The notes beneath the pieces were generated by a model. It was given only the letters and a program-made list of their open reading frames with translations, searched no databases and was not told the DNA's origin. Of a stretch of 35,100 bases of DNA, positions 16,876 to 25,270 are shown one piece after another. The translations under genes were made by a program, and so were the position numbers. Each line of letters begins with the position of its first letter. Position 1 is the stretch's first letter. Origin of the DNA: Pediococcus ethanolidurans (GTDB lineage: Bacteria; Bacillota; Bacilli; Lactobacillales; Lactobacillaceae); contig NZ_JQBY01000022.1 of NCBI RefSeq assembly GCF_001437405.1, positions 1-35,100 on the forward strand, in the 5' to 3' direction.

Positions 16876-17232
16876 CTATTTTTCAGTAACTTGCTTCACC
16901 CTAAACGCCACAATCTCACGAATTAGTTTCACTGGCAACGGTTTATCATAAGGAATTTGAATTGTCCCTTTAGAAGTATGAAACTCTTTTAATTGATCAG
17001 CAAAATGTACAATTGGATCAGCGGTTGGATAAAAGCCAAGGTGTTTTTGCGTAGCTGCAAAATACACAAGAACTTTCCCATTCTGTTTAATTGCTGGCAT
17101 GTTATACGAAAACGTTTCTTGAGCTTCTGGGGCTGCATCTGCTACCAATTCACGCATAATTTGAATGACCTCTTGCTGCATCTGGGGTAGATCTTCCATG
17201 TATTCGGCCACATTCACATATTTTTTCATCAT
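16876..17232 (-). CDS. DUF1801 / YdhG-like protein
   Basis: A 118-residue single-domain cytoplasmic protein. The pattern FSYNMPAI...VYFAATQKHLGFYP...KGTIQIPYDKPLP..LI..IV.FR is that of the DUF1801/YdhG superfamily; the Bacillus member has been described as a frataxin-like iron chaperone. The first of two ATGs shares an A with the TetR stop (TAATG), and AAAGGGG is better spaced for the second ATG at 17229. It is coupled to the TetR gene and opposite to the MFS exporter. Its link to export is not clear from the sequence. Confidence 0.85.
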   Translation of the reverse strand: MMKKYVNVAEYMEDLPQMQQEVIQIMRELVADAAPEAQETFSYNMPAIKQNGKVLVYFAATQKHLGFYPTADPIVHFADQLKEFHTSKGTIQIPYDKPLPVKLIREIVAFRVKQVTEK

Positions 17233-17822
17233 TATTCCCCTTTGGTTAAAACCGGAATCAAAATATCATCAATAATTTCTTTTAAGCTCTCATCTGTCAA
17301 AAAACCGGTCGTCAAAACTTCATCAATATACATCAAGATTGGCAAAGTAATTGCCCGATCACTCAGTTGACTTAAGTTAACTTCACCGCGTTTCTCGGCC
17401 TGTTTTAAAATAACCAAAATTCGTTTTCTAAAATTACTTTCGGGGGTCATCATGCCTTCAAACAAGTCGCTAATATGGTCACCAATTTGTTCGGCAACCA
17501 AACCGCGAATCGTTTCTTCGCCTAACACTTTAAATCCTTTAATTGGACCACTCAACAAATTAAACAAATCCTGACGAAGTGACCCTGTGTCCGTAGGTTC
17601 CATTCTAATTTCGGGGCCAAATTTTCTGAATGCCATAATTAAAATAACTGACTTTTTTGGCCAACGTCGATATAAAACTGTCTTCGTTGTGTGAGCACGC
17701 GCTGCGATTCCTTCCATGGTCATTTTATTATAACCCTTCTCTTGAAACTCTTCCCAGGCAGCCGTTAATAAGGCATTTTCAAGTTCTTTGCCACGTCGAC
17801 GAGGCGTTTTTTTAATTGTCAT
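17232..17822 (-). CDS. TetR-family regulator of the divergent MFS exporter
   Basis: A 196-residue regulator with an N-terminal helix-turn-helix (about residues 12-58, MTMEGIAARAHTTKTVLYRRWPKK) and a helical ligand-binding domain. It is transcribed away from a drug exporter gene with a 16-bp perfect palindrome between them, the usual layout of a local repressor. AGGTGA precedes the ATG by about 7 bases, and an extended -10 promoter lies at 17861-17869. The first gene downstream (DUF1801) is translationally coupled. The ligand cannot be deduced. Confidence 0.9.
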   Translation of the reverse strand: MTIKKTPRRRGKELENALLTAAWEEFQEKGYNKMTMEGIAARAHTTKTVLYRRWPKKSVILIMAFRKFGPEIRMEPTDTGSLRQDLFNLLSGPIKGFKVLGEETIRGLVAEQIGDHISDLFEGMMTPESNFRKRILVILKQAEKRGEVNLSQLSDRAITLPILMYIDEVLTTGFLTDESLKEIIDDILIPVLTKGE

Positions 17823-17860
17823 TATTTTTCACCTAATTCTCTTGCTTTTATTTTAAATCT

Positions 17861-17869
17861 ATTATATCA
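17861..17869 (-). promoter_or_regulatory. Extended -10 promoter of the tetR gene
   Basis: TGATATAAT on the minus strand is a consensus extended -10. No good -35 is present; that position is occupied by the palindrome at 17881-17896. Confidence 0.65.
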
Positions 17870-17880
17870 TTCTCAATTGT

Positions 17881-17896
17881 AGATACGCGCGTATCT
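17881..17896. promoter_or_regulatory. TetR operator, perfect 16-bp palindrome
   Basis: AGATACGCGCGTATCT is a perfect palindrome in an otherwise AT-rich gap. It covers the -35 position of the tetR promoter and lies 4 bases before the MFS -35 element, so one bound dimer could control both genes. Confidence 0.8.
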
Positions 17897-17900
17897 TATT

Positions 17901-17929
17901 TTGAAAACTATCAAAAACTTCATTTTATT
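17901..17929 (+). promoter_or_regulatory. Probable promoter of the MFS exporter gene
   Basis: TTGAAA (17901-17906) and TTTATT (17924-17929) are 17 bases apart, directly after the palindromic operator. Confidence 0.5.
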
Positions 17930-17951
17930 ATTCAACTAAAGAGGGAAAAAT

Positions 17952-19361
17952 ATGCAATCACAAACTATTGCACCTAAAAAAAGCAGCATCGTTGCAACCT
18001 GTGCCATTTTAATTGTTGGTGCTCTTGCACCTATGCTTGATTCCACAATGGCAAATATTGCGGTTAATTCAATTACACAAAGCCTACACACTTCCGTAAA
18101 TAGTGTGCAATGGGTTGTCACCAGTTATGTTTTAGCATTGGGCATCGTGGTTCCAATTGCCGGATGGGCCATCGATTGGATTACCGGTAAGCAACTCTAT
18201 CTCTGGGCGTTAGTTGGTTTTTTCGTGGGTTCTGTCATTTCCGGGCTATCATCAACCATTACGATGCTCATTATCGGCCGTGTGATCCAAGGAGCTGCAT
18301 CGGGAATTATCATCCCTACAATTTCAACCCTAGTCGTTCGTGCTGCTGAAGGTAAAAATCTAGGTTATTTGATGTCTGTCGTCGGTTTGCCAATGGTACT
18401 AATGCCCATTTTAGGTCCAACAATTGGTGGTCTCATCATTGATCAACTAAATTGGCACTGGATTTTTTATATTAATATTCCAATTGTGTTAATTTCGTTA
18501 GTAATTCTCACAATTTGGTTACCTAAATTTACGCCTAATCGAAAAGGTAAACGACTTGATGTACCTAGTATCGCCCTTTTTACCGGACTTTTCACGGGAT
18601 TAATTCTGGCAATCACTAAATTCAGTGATTCAATTAAGTTTTGGCAAAGTTCCGTTCTCTGGCCATTAGGGATTGGCATCAGTTGTTTAATTCTCTACAT
18701 TGCCTACGCGCTTGTGTTTCCTAAACGCGCGTTAGTCAGTTTGAACCTGTTTAAAACCAAGACATTTTCGGCTGCTTCGATTCTTTTGTTGATGTCGGGA
18801 ATCACACTAAATGGTGCCATGTTTTTGTTACCCCTTTATTTTCAAAATATTAAGAATTTGAGTGTAATTTGGGCTGGTATCTATTTAATTCCTCAAGGTA
18901 TCGGGATGCTTTTAACACGAACTCAAGTTGGTAAAATTACCGATCACATTGGCGCTCGTTGGGTTGTCATCACGGGAATTCTAATTGCTGCAATCAGTAC
19001 ATTACCGTTTGCGTTTGCTGGTGCGGACACGAATAAGTGGTTGCTACTTGGCTGTTTATTAATTCGGGGAACTGGAGTAGGTGCCTTTACCATTCCGATT
19101 ATGTCAGATTCGTACACTGGTTTAAAACCACAACAAATTCCAGAAGCCACTAGCGCTACCCGAATGTTCCAAAATATTGGTAGCGCATTTGGAAGTGCCA
19201 TTTTGGCTACGGTCATGACGCACCAAATGACGGGGCAAACACCAACCATTGCCCATTTAGCTGGTGCCTATAATACCGCGTTTGCTTGGTCGATCGTCAT
19301 TACTTTGATTGCCTTAATTCCTGCCTGGTTCTTAAGTGTTAAACGTCACAAAAAAGTGTAA
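17952..19361 (+). CDS. MFS drug exporter, DHA2 family (14 TM)
   Basis: A 469-residue proton-coupled exporter of the EmrB/QacA-type DHA2 family. Signature parts are LDSTMANIAVNSI in helix 1 (motif D1), WVVTSYVLALGIVVPIAGW, and GRVIQGAASGIIIPTISTLV in helix 4 with its conserved Arg. Hydrophobic segments fit 14 helices. GAGGG lies about 7 bases before the ATG. It is controlled by the divergent TetR protein. The substrate is unknown; antiseptics, lincosamide-like drugs or bile are common for relatives. Confidence 0.92.
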   Translation: MQSQTIAPKKSSIVATCAILIVGALAPMLDSTMANIAVNSITQSLHTSVNSVQWVVTSYVLALGIVVPIAGWAIDWITGKQLYLWALVGFFVGSVISGLSSTITMLIIGRVIQGAASGIIIPTISTLVVRAAEGKNLGYLMSVVGLPMVLMPILGPTIGGLIIDQLNWHWIFYINIPIVLISLVILTIWLPKFTPNRKGKRLDVPSIALFTGLFTGLILAITKFSDSIKFWQSSVLWPLGIGISCLILYIAYALVFPKRALVSLNLFKTKTFSAASILLLMSGITLNGAMFLLPLYFQNIKNLSVIWAGIYLIPQGIGMLLTRTQVGKITDHIGARWVVITGILIAAISTLPFAFAGADTNKWLLLGCLLIRGTGVGAFTIPIMSDSYTGLKPQQIPEATSATRMFQNIGSAFGSAILATVMTHQMTGQTPTIAHLAGAYNTAFAWSIVITLIALIPAWFLSVKRHKKV

Positions 19362-19363
19362 AC

Positions 19364-19414
19364 AAAAACGACTAAACTCACGAATACGCAAATTTCATGA
19401 GTTTAGTCGTTTTT
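19364..19414. terminator. Bidirectional terminator between the MFS and nuclease genes
   Basis: A perfect 17-bp stem (19364-19380 with 19398-19414) has a 17-base loop. T-runs on both strands make it suitable for both convergent genes. Confidence 0.88.
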
Positions 19415-19420
19415 TAGCGC

Positions 19421-20386
19421 TTAACTAATTTTGCTAGTTCCATTCTTATAATTTAATTTAACACCTTTTTGCACATTAAAAATATAAACGTTAAATCTGA
19501 TTGAGTTCGAACCAATTGATTGGGCCCGCATCTCAACCCCATTTGATAACAAGTCACTGCCTTGATAAATCGGTTTTACTTCATAACGCACATAGTGTCG
19601 AGTGCTTTGACGCAAATACTTCGCAGTTTCATTTTCATATTTTGTCATCTGTGGATCATTTAATGAACGGGTTCCCGTAATTAAATTTTTCCAGTTATTG
19701 TTCTGACCTGTCAATTGATAACCAATTAGGTGACAACGATTATACAGCCAACCAGACTTAAGCTTTTTATTATGCCAACCGGTTGGATCAACGTATAAAG
19801 CTGCCCTAGCTTTTTTCGGCATTAACCGTTTATTAAGCATCGCATTCGCATCGGTTGCTCGATTTTCAACATCCAGGTTACTATATTTTTGCCAAGCTCC
19901 CTTTTTGGTTGATAAGGTTGCTTTTGAAAAACTAGGTCGGTTTTTATTAATAATCACCGTTTGAGTGCCGTGGTACTTTAGTGTACTCAACTTGGATGTA
20001 CTAACCGACTTAGCCTTCTTGGCCGTAACTTTTTTTACAACTTTATGAACGACTTTTTTCTTGTGGACAGTCTTCTTTTTTCGAACGACTTTTTTCTTTT
20101 TATGCACGACTTTCTTTTTATGAACAGCCTTTTTCTTCGGTGCTTTTTCAGTGGCCGATAAGGTCAATCCTCGTTTTTTAGCAGTTGTTAAACTTACTTT
20201 GTACACTTTTTTGGCACGATTTAACCCCCGGTCATGCCGTTTGTAGAAGTAATGTTTACCAGTGCGTGTCACATACACATATGTAGTTGCTTGCGCAGTT
20301 TGCGTATTGCTTGGCAATTGTTGAACGTTGAAAGCTAACGTAAACGTCGCAATCATCAAGATTACTAGTTTTGAAATTTTTTTCAT
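19421..20386 (-). CDS. Secreted DNA/RNA non-specific endonuclease (EndA-like)
   Basis: A 321-residue secreted nuclease of the DNA/RNA non-specific endonuclease (beta-beta-alpha metal) family. A signal peptide spans residues 1-33 (AQA-T). Residues 82-126 form a strongly basic linker built from KK(V/T)VHKKK units. The nuclease domain (about 135-321) has the active-site segment NRCHLIGYQLTG (216-227, catalytic H219) and NNWKNLITGT with the likely metal-binding Asn. The family usually has a small residue where this protein has C218. AGGGGAG precedes the ATG. Relatives act in extracellular DNA degradation or DNA entry; which applies here is not known. Confidence 0.88.
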   Translation of the reverse strand: MKKISKLVILMIATFTLAFNVQQLPSNTQTAQATTYVYVTRTGKHYFYKRHDRGLNRAKKVYKVSLTTAKKRGLTLSATEKAPKKKAVHKKKVVHKKKKVVRKKKTVHKKKVVHKVVKKVTAKKAKSVSTSKLSTLKYHGTQTVIINKNRPSFSKATLSTKKGAWQKYSNLDVENRATDANAMLNKRLMPKKARAALYVDPTGWHNKKLKSGWLYNRCHLIGYQLTGQNNNWKNLITGTRSLNDPQMTKYENETAKYLRQSTRHYVRYEVKPIYQGSDLLSNGVEMRAQSIGSNSIRFNVYIFNVQKGVKLNYKNGTSKIS

Positions 20387-20494
20387 AGTTCTCCCCTAAT
20401 CTTTACCACCGCGAATGGTAAATAAAAAAATATTTGGTCACTTTTTGCGTATAAGTAACCTTTTTAATGTTACCGCTATTTTATGAGAGAATAA

Positions 20495-20543
20495 ATAAAA
20501 AATTGGGTATACAAGAAAAGTAATCATTTTCTCGTACACCCAA
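20495..20543 (-). terminator. Terminator of the 20547-21401 gene
   Basis: A 17-bp stem (20503-20519 with 20527-20543), including two G-U pairs in the minus-strand RNA, is followed by a T-run. Confidence 0.82.
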
Positions 20544-20546
20544 CGC

Positions 20547-21401
20547 TTAATCATTTTTAGCTTGCCAATAAATTAATTTTCCATGGTCATCTTTAACAAC
20601 CGTTCCGTTTGCAACTTCAGCATTATTCTTTTCAAAACTAATCGCAAACACGACATTTTCTGGCAAATGATTTTTTTGATAGATCATTTTTAATATGACC
20701 ATTTTTCGTTTTCTAGTCCAATGTAACCGGTCATTATTCATATTTGCATCAACACTCAGTGCCGGATCGTCCGAATTTTCATGACGATTAATTCCCCAAA
20801 AATAATATCTTTTTGCTCGTTGAATAAAATTTGGTTTCATTGAACCAAAATTTCCATGTAGATAATCGCCTGTTACTGAATGATTCAAATTATCAAATTC
20901 TGTCGTAAAACTGACTTTTGCATGATTCGTTTTAAATGATCTAAAACTAGCGTCTGAATAACACTTATGCCATAATTTCGTTAACATTTTAATATCTAAA
21001 TCTGAATTATCAACCTTATTTTTAGTTATATCTTCAGCCTGAAGGTGAATTTTATGATGTACTGTTACCACATCAAAAACCGGATGAATTTTAACGGTTG
21101 GATTTCCCAATAATAAGACCGTCGTTGTTATCGTGGGATCTTCGATTTGGTCAAAATCATCAAACAAATCATCTTTTTTAGCCTCATATCGATATTGTAA
21201 ATTAGGGGAGATTAAGTTCATTTCCTGTCTTACAGTCCGTTCAATTTTGTTACTTTTTATTGCTTTTTTCGCATATCGAACTTCATTTCTTTGCTGATAG
21301 GTTGGTAAAGTTATTATTATCATTGCACCATATAACAACACCAAGATCCCCACACAAATACCCAAAGTAATTAGAACAATTTTCATCGTTTTATGTAACA
21401 T
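20547..21401 (-). CDS. Unknown protein with one N-terminal membrane helix
   Basis: A 284-residue protein not recognised as any known family. Residues 7-33 form one strong hydrophobic helix (VLITLGICVGILVLLYGAMII) preceded by a positive charge, so it is probably anchored in the membrane with the remaining 250 residues outside. That part is charged, rich in Lys, Asp, Asn and His, with no cysteine pair or repeats; the only Cys after the helix is isolated. GGGGGAG lies 8 bases before the ATG. It is monocistronic with its own terminator, between the nuclease gene and the ABC exporter promoter. No function is proposed. Confidence 0.8.
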   Translation of the reverse strand: MLHKTMKIVLITLGICVGILVLLYGAMIIITLPTYQQRNEVRYAKKAIKSNKIERTVRQEMNLISPNLQYRYEAKKDDLFDDFDQIEDPTITTTVLLLGNPTVKIHPVFDVVTVHHKIHLQAEDITKNKVDNSDLDIKMLTKLWHKCYSDASFRSFKTNHAKVSFTTEFDNLNHSVTGDYLHGNFGSMKPNFIQRAKRYYFWGINRHENSDDPALSVDANMNNDRLHWTRKRKMVILKMIYQKNHLPENVVFAISFEKNNAEVANGTVVKDDHGKLIYWQAKND

Positions 21402-21511
21402 TGAATTACTCCCCCGAATTCAAATTTTACTAACTTAATTTTATGCTTATTTTTTAAAAAAATAGCTAAACACCGCCACTTTAACCAGTTCTTAAAAAAT
21501 AGTTTTCATAT

Positions 21512-21543
21512 TGACTGCACAGTCATTGACTTACAAGTCAATG
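21512..21543. promoter_or_regulatory. Tandem palindromes, probable TetR operator of the ABC operon
   Basis: TGACTGCACAGTCA (21512-21525, 6-base arms) is followed directly by CATTGACTTACAAGTCAATG (21524-21543, 9-base arms). The second covers the -35 element. Both share TGACT half-sites, suggesting two bound dimers of the regulator encoded at the end of the operon. Confidence 0.75.
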
Positions 21544-21554
21544 AGATTTATACT
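21526..21554 (+). promoter_or_regulatory. Promoter of the ABC exporter operon
   Basis: TTGACT (21526-21531) and TATACT (21549-21554) with a 17-base spacer, about 85 bases before the first start codon. Confidence 0.85.
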
Positions 21555-21640
21555 CTGTTTACCAATTAATCAGAGCAACATTTTAGCGCGATTAATTTCA
21601 TAAACTATTTGTGGTTAAAAATCATAAGGAGGTCAGCATT

Positions 21641-22564
21641 ATGGCTGAAACAGTACTTTCAATTAATCATTTACAAAAAAAATTTGGTAAATTCGAGGCA
21701 TTAAAGGATATTACCTTTGATGTCCAAAAAGGAGAGGTCTTTGGTTTTATTGGACCAAATGGTGCCGGTAAATCAACTACCATTCGAACGTTATTAGGAA
21801 TCTTACGTGCATCAGGTGGTTCGGCCACTATTTTTGGTAAGGATGTGTGGAAAGATGCGGTTAGTATTCACGAACGGTTGGCCTACGTCCCAGGTGATGT
21901 TTATCTTTGGCCCAATTTAACTGGTGGCGAAATTATTGATCTGTTTTTGAAACTAAACCATCAAAAACACACAACTCATGCGGATGAACTCATTAAACAG
22001 TTTGAACTAGATCCGTCAAAAAAGGCACGTACCTATTCAAAAGGAAATCGCCAAAAAGTAGCTTTAATTGCGGCCTTTTCAACTGACGCTGATTTGTATA
22101 TTTTTGATGAACCAACCTCAGGGTTAGATCCTTTGAATGAAGAAATTTTCCAAAAAAATGTTTTAGCATTGAAATCACAAGGTAAAAGCATTCTTTTATC
22201 CAGTCACATTCTCTCAGAAGTTGAACGAATGTGTGATCGAATTGGCATTATCCGTGAGGGACGCATTATCGAAACAGGAACCTTAGATGAAATGCGTCAT
22301 TTAACACGAACCATGGTAACCGTTCAAACTCGCCAAACTTTACCAGACTTGTCTGGAACTGACGATGTTCACAATTTCAAGCGATCTGATGACACACCTA
22401 ACAAGGCAAGTTTTAGTGTCGACTCTGATAAAATGGATAAGGTAATGCAAACACTAGCTGGTTTGGAAATTATTGGTTTACAAAGTACACCACCAACTCT
22501 AGAAGATCTCTTCTTACGTTACTACCAAAAAGATAGCAAGGGAGATGGCCAAGATGAAGCATAG
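21641..22564 (+). CDS. ABC exporter ATP-binding subunit
   Basis: A 307-residue ATPase that powers the membrane subunit encoded next. Walker A is GPNGAGKST (38-46), the signature is a YSKGNRQKV variant (132-140) and Walker B is LYIFDEP (152-158), followed by the SGLDP D-loop and a switch His in LLSSHIL. A C-terminal extension of about 80 residues follows, as in BcrA-type antibiotic exporters. The ATG at 21641 has AAGGAGGTC 8 bases ahead; an upstream GTG at 21611 has no such site. The gene overlaps the permease by 11 bases. Confidence 0.93.
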   Translation: MAETVLSINHLQKKFGKFEALKDITFDVQKGEVFGFIGPNGAGKSTTIRTLLGILRASGGSATIFGKDVWKDAVSIHERLAYVPGDVYLWPNLTGGEIIDLFLKLNHQKHTTHADELIKQFELDPSKKARTYSKGNRQKVALIAAFSTDADLYIFDEPTSGLDPLNEEIFQKNVLALKSQGKSILLSSHILSEVERMCDRIGIIREGRIIETGTLDEMRHLTRTMVTVQTRQTLPDLSGTDDVHNFKRSDDTPNKASFSVDSDKMDKVMQTLAGLEIIGLQSTPPTLEDLFLRYYQKDSKGDGQDEA

Positions 22565-24173
22565 TTCGTACCAACAAAGCGGTTTTTTAACCCGTTTTAA
22601 CTTACGCCGTGACTGGTTTGTTATTCTTGTTTGGCTTGTTATTCTGGGTGGCTTAATGGCCTCAGTTGCTTTTAAATTTAATGATCTTTATGGTTCGAAA
22701 GATTCAATTTCAAGCATCGTCACCACACTCAAAATGCCGGCAATGGTTTCTTTGTTTGGTACCTTTGTTGCTAAGGCACCTTATACAACGGCCGATATTT
22801 TTGCTAGTGAAATGATGGTCTTCATGGCATTATTTATGGCAGTTATGAATATTTACTTTGCCGTTCGTAATACCCGTGATGAGGAAAGTAATGGGATGTT
22901 GGAACTGCTTCGCGCACATGCGATCGGCAAACAAAGCCCTTTACTTGCTGCCACCATCGAATTATTTTTAATTAATCTACTAATGGGCTTGTTTTATTTC
23001 GGTGGTTTACAAATATCTGGCATGCACGGCATGACAGTCACCGGAAATCTGCTGATTGGTGCCGGTTTAGCAACCGTTGGATTTATGTTTGGAAGTGCCG
23101 CTTTACTGATGGCCCAAATTAGCGATAATCCTCGTGGTGCAACCATGTTAAGCTACTTGTTTTTAGGCGTCACTTACCTTGTCCGCATGATTACGGACGT
23201 GCAAAACGCTGATTTGACTTGGTGGTCACCATTTGGTTGGGTTGAAAAACTATCGATTTACCACGAAAATAATTGGAGTCCCATCTTACTCATGGTGGCT
23301 TTAACCGCCGTTTTATTACTGTTAACTTTTTATGCTAGTCGCCATCGTGATGTTGATGCCGGTTTGCTTGCAACCCGCGGTGGTCGTAAACGCGCTTCTG
23401 TCTTTTTAACCGGACCATTTAGTTTGGTTATGCGTCTCGATCGACTCAGCTTGATTGTGTGGGTTCTTGCGGTCATTGTGTTAGGAATTTCCTATGGTTC
23501 CATTTTTGGTACTGTTGGTGATATCATGAAAACTAATCCACTGATGGGCAAACTAATGGGCGCAACAGCTGTAGATGCTGCTAATCGTGCAATTGTTCTA
23601 AAATTTGCAGCTCTATTAATGATTGTTTTTGCCGTTTTGGTAACTGTACCTAGTGTGCAAACCTTGCTCAGAATCAACGGTGATGAACGTAAAGGCTGGC
23701 TAGAACAAATTCATGCTAAAGCCATTTCACGTGGTCATATTTTTAGCAGTTACGTTGCCGTTGCTCTAATTATCGGCACCCTTTCCATGTTTGCCGCCGT
23801 TTTTGGCCTTTGGTTAGCCAATAATTCTGTTATGGATAATCCACTTTCGTTTGCCCGCTTATTCCGTGGCTTTATTGGCTATCTACCAGCACTTTACGTC
23901 ACGTTAGGAATTAGTATTGTGATTATCGGTTGGTTGCCACGTTTCCAGACTGTTATCTGGGCACTACCGGTTTACGGATTGATTAGCCTCTACTTTGGTA
24001 ATTTATTGAATTTACCAAACTGGGCTGAAAATCTTACCCCTTATGGCTGGATTAATCAGGTCCCCGTGAAAGCTGTAGATTGGTCACAGGTCTGGATTTT
24101 ACTTGGTGTGGCCGTTATTTTGTTTGTGATTGGTTTTGTAGGTTATAAACGAAGAGATTTGATAGAAAATTAA
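22554..24173 (+). CDS. ABC exporter permease (polyketide-antibiotic-exporter type)
   Basis: A 539-residue membrane protein with two similar halves of about six hydrophobic segments each (about 20-260 and 285-535). This double-length architecture is that of putative exporters of polyketide antibiotics rather than the usual single six-helix ABC-2 subunit. I preferred the ATG at 22554 (AAGGGAG, 9 bases) over the one at 22545, which sits right against the ribosome binding site. It overlaps the ATPase gene and is followed by the operon's TetR gene, which points to a drug or peptide resistance pump. The substrate is unknown. Confidence 0.88.
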   Translation: MKHSSYQQSGFLTRFNLRRDWFVILVWLVILGGLMASVAFKFNDLYGSKDSISSIVTTLKMPAMVSLFGTFVAKAPYTTADIFASEMMVFMALFMAVMNIYFAVRNTRDEESNGMLELLRAHAIGKQSPLLAATIELFLINLLMGLFYFGGLQISGMHGMTVTGNLLIGAGLATVGFMFGSAALLMAQISDNPRGATMLSYLFLGVTYLVRMITDVQNADLTWWSPFGWVEKLSIYHENNWSPILLMVALTAVLLLLTFYASRHRDVDAGLLATRGGRKRASVFLTGPFSLVMRLDRLSLIVWVLAVIVLGISYGSIFGTVGDIMKTNPLMGKLMGATAVDAANRAIVLKFAALLMIVFAVLVTVPSVQTLLRINGDERKGWLEQIHAKAISRGHIFSSYVAVALIIGTLSMFAAVFGLWLANNSVMDNPLSFARLFRGFIGYLPALYVTLGISIVIIGWLPRFQTVIWALPVYGLISLYFGNLLNLPNWAENLTPYGWINQVPVKAVDWSQVWILLGVAVILFVIGFVGYKRRDLIEN

Positions 24174-24230
24174 AGTTACTTTTCCCTCTCAATTTCCAGA
24201 TACAAAAATCAAAAGGAGGTCATTACTTTC

Positions 24231-24881
24231 ATGCCCGTAAAGGAATCAAAAAAAGTCCCAATGGATCCTCAAAAAGTTGAACGAATTATGAGTGTGTCCT
24301 TAACCGAATTTGCCCATCATGGTTATCAAGGTACCAAGACGGACAACATCGCCAAACAAGCCAACGTTTCCAAAGGCATCATTTTTCGTTACTATGGCAA
24401 CAAAGTCCAGTTGTACCTGGCCACCATCAAGTTTGCAACTGAACATATTACTAACGTTGCTGACTACAGCGTTTGGCAGAATGCTCATGATTTAGACGAA
24501 ATGATTGTGAATGTAACCAAATATAAGATCCAGTTGCAGTTACAATTTCCAGACGAATTCAAAATTTTGTTGGATGCTTACGCTGGGGTTGGTGATGCCC
24601 CCGCTGCTTTGCGACAAAAGGCGGCAAAATTCTATGCTAATGAAACTAATGATAACCTAAACACATTAGTGGAACCGGTGCTCAACCGACTTCCCGTTCG
24701 TTCTGATATTGATCGTCAAACAATTCAAAATTTAATGGTGGCAGTTTTCAACCAAGTTGGTTTGGAAACAAAGGCATTTATGAAACAGCACCCTGATGCA
24801 GATTTAACCGACTTTGATGAAATTATTAACCATGTTCGTCAATATATGGATATCTTAGAACACGGATTTTTGACAGCTTAA
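24231..24881 (+). CDS. TetR-family regulator of the ABC exporter operon
   Basis: A 216-residue regulator with an N-terminal helix-turn-helix (about 15-62, TKTDNIAKQANVSKGIIFRYYGNK) and a helical effector domain. AAGGAGG lies about 11 bases before the ATG. It is the third gene of the operon (57 bases after the permease), so the repressor would be made together with the pump and feed back on the palindromes at 21512-21543. A terminator follows. Confidence 0.9.
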   Translation: MPVKESKKVPMDPQKVERIMSVSLTEFAHHGYQGTKTDNIAKQANVSKGIIFRYYGNKVQLYLATIKFATEHITNVADYSVWQNAHDLDEMIVNVTKYKIQLQLQFPDEFKILLDAYAGVGDAPAALRQKAAKFYANETNDNLNTLVEPVLNRLPVRSDIDRQTIQNLMVAVFNQVGLETKAFMKQHPDADLTDFDEIINHVRQYMDILEHGFLTA

Positions 24882-24898
24882 TCGAAACCTAAAAAGGA

Positions 24899-24930
24899 CA
24901 TTGATTTTTAAAAATCAATGCTCTTTTTTT
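24899..24930 (+). terminator. Terminator of the ABC operon
   Basis: Perfect 11-base arms (24899-24909 with 24910-24920; the centre forms the loop) are followed by seven T residues. Confidence 0.82.
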
Positions 24931-25270
24931 AAACTTGTTTTAGTTTTTATTACGATCATTTAATTTAGCATAATTTCTTGAGTAAAATGCTTTAAATATA
25001 CTAAAAAAATAGTATAATAACAGTTGTTGAATAAAAGTGAACGCTTTCTTTGATAACCATGATTTCCTAAACACTTTTTTTATTTCTAATTTATAGAAAA
25101 GATTAATTGTTGTTGTGACAATGTTCATTATTGTAAGCAAAAAACTTACAAATATCTATAAATATGAAATTTTTTAAAAAATAGCAGAAATTTGTGGTAT
25201 TATTTTATTTGTGCTCTTTTAGTGCTAATTAGTATGCTTAAACGCAAAATATTTGGAGGAAAAATAGACT
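24931..25270. other. AT-rich intergenic region upstream of the AraC gene
   Basis: There is no credible gene in these 340 bases. The region holds a small 7-bp hairpin (24997-25003 with 25010-25016), an AAAATAGCAG sequence (25178-25187) that recurs before the adhesin, GTGCT elements near 25211 and 25222, and the GGAGG ribosome binding site of the AraC gene. No clear promoter pair was found. Confidence 0.5.

Noticed and set aside
24940-25140. 66-codon minus-strand open frame
   Set aside because: AT-rich composition by-product (Phe, Lys, Asn, Tyr) with no ribosome binding site and no neighbour on that strand.
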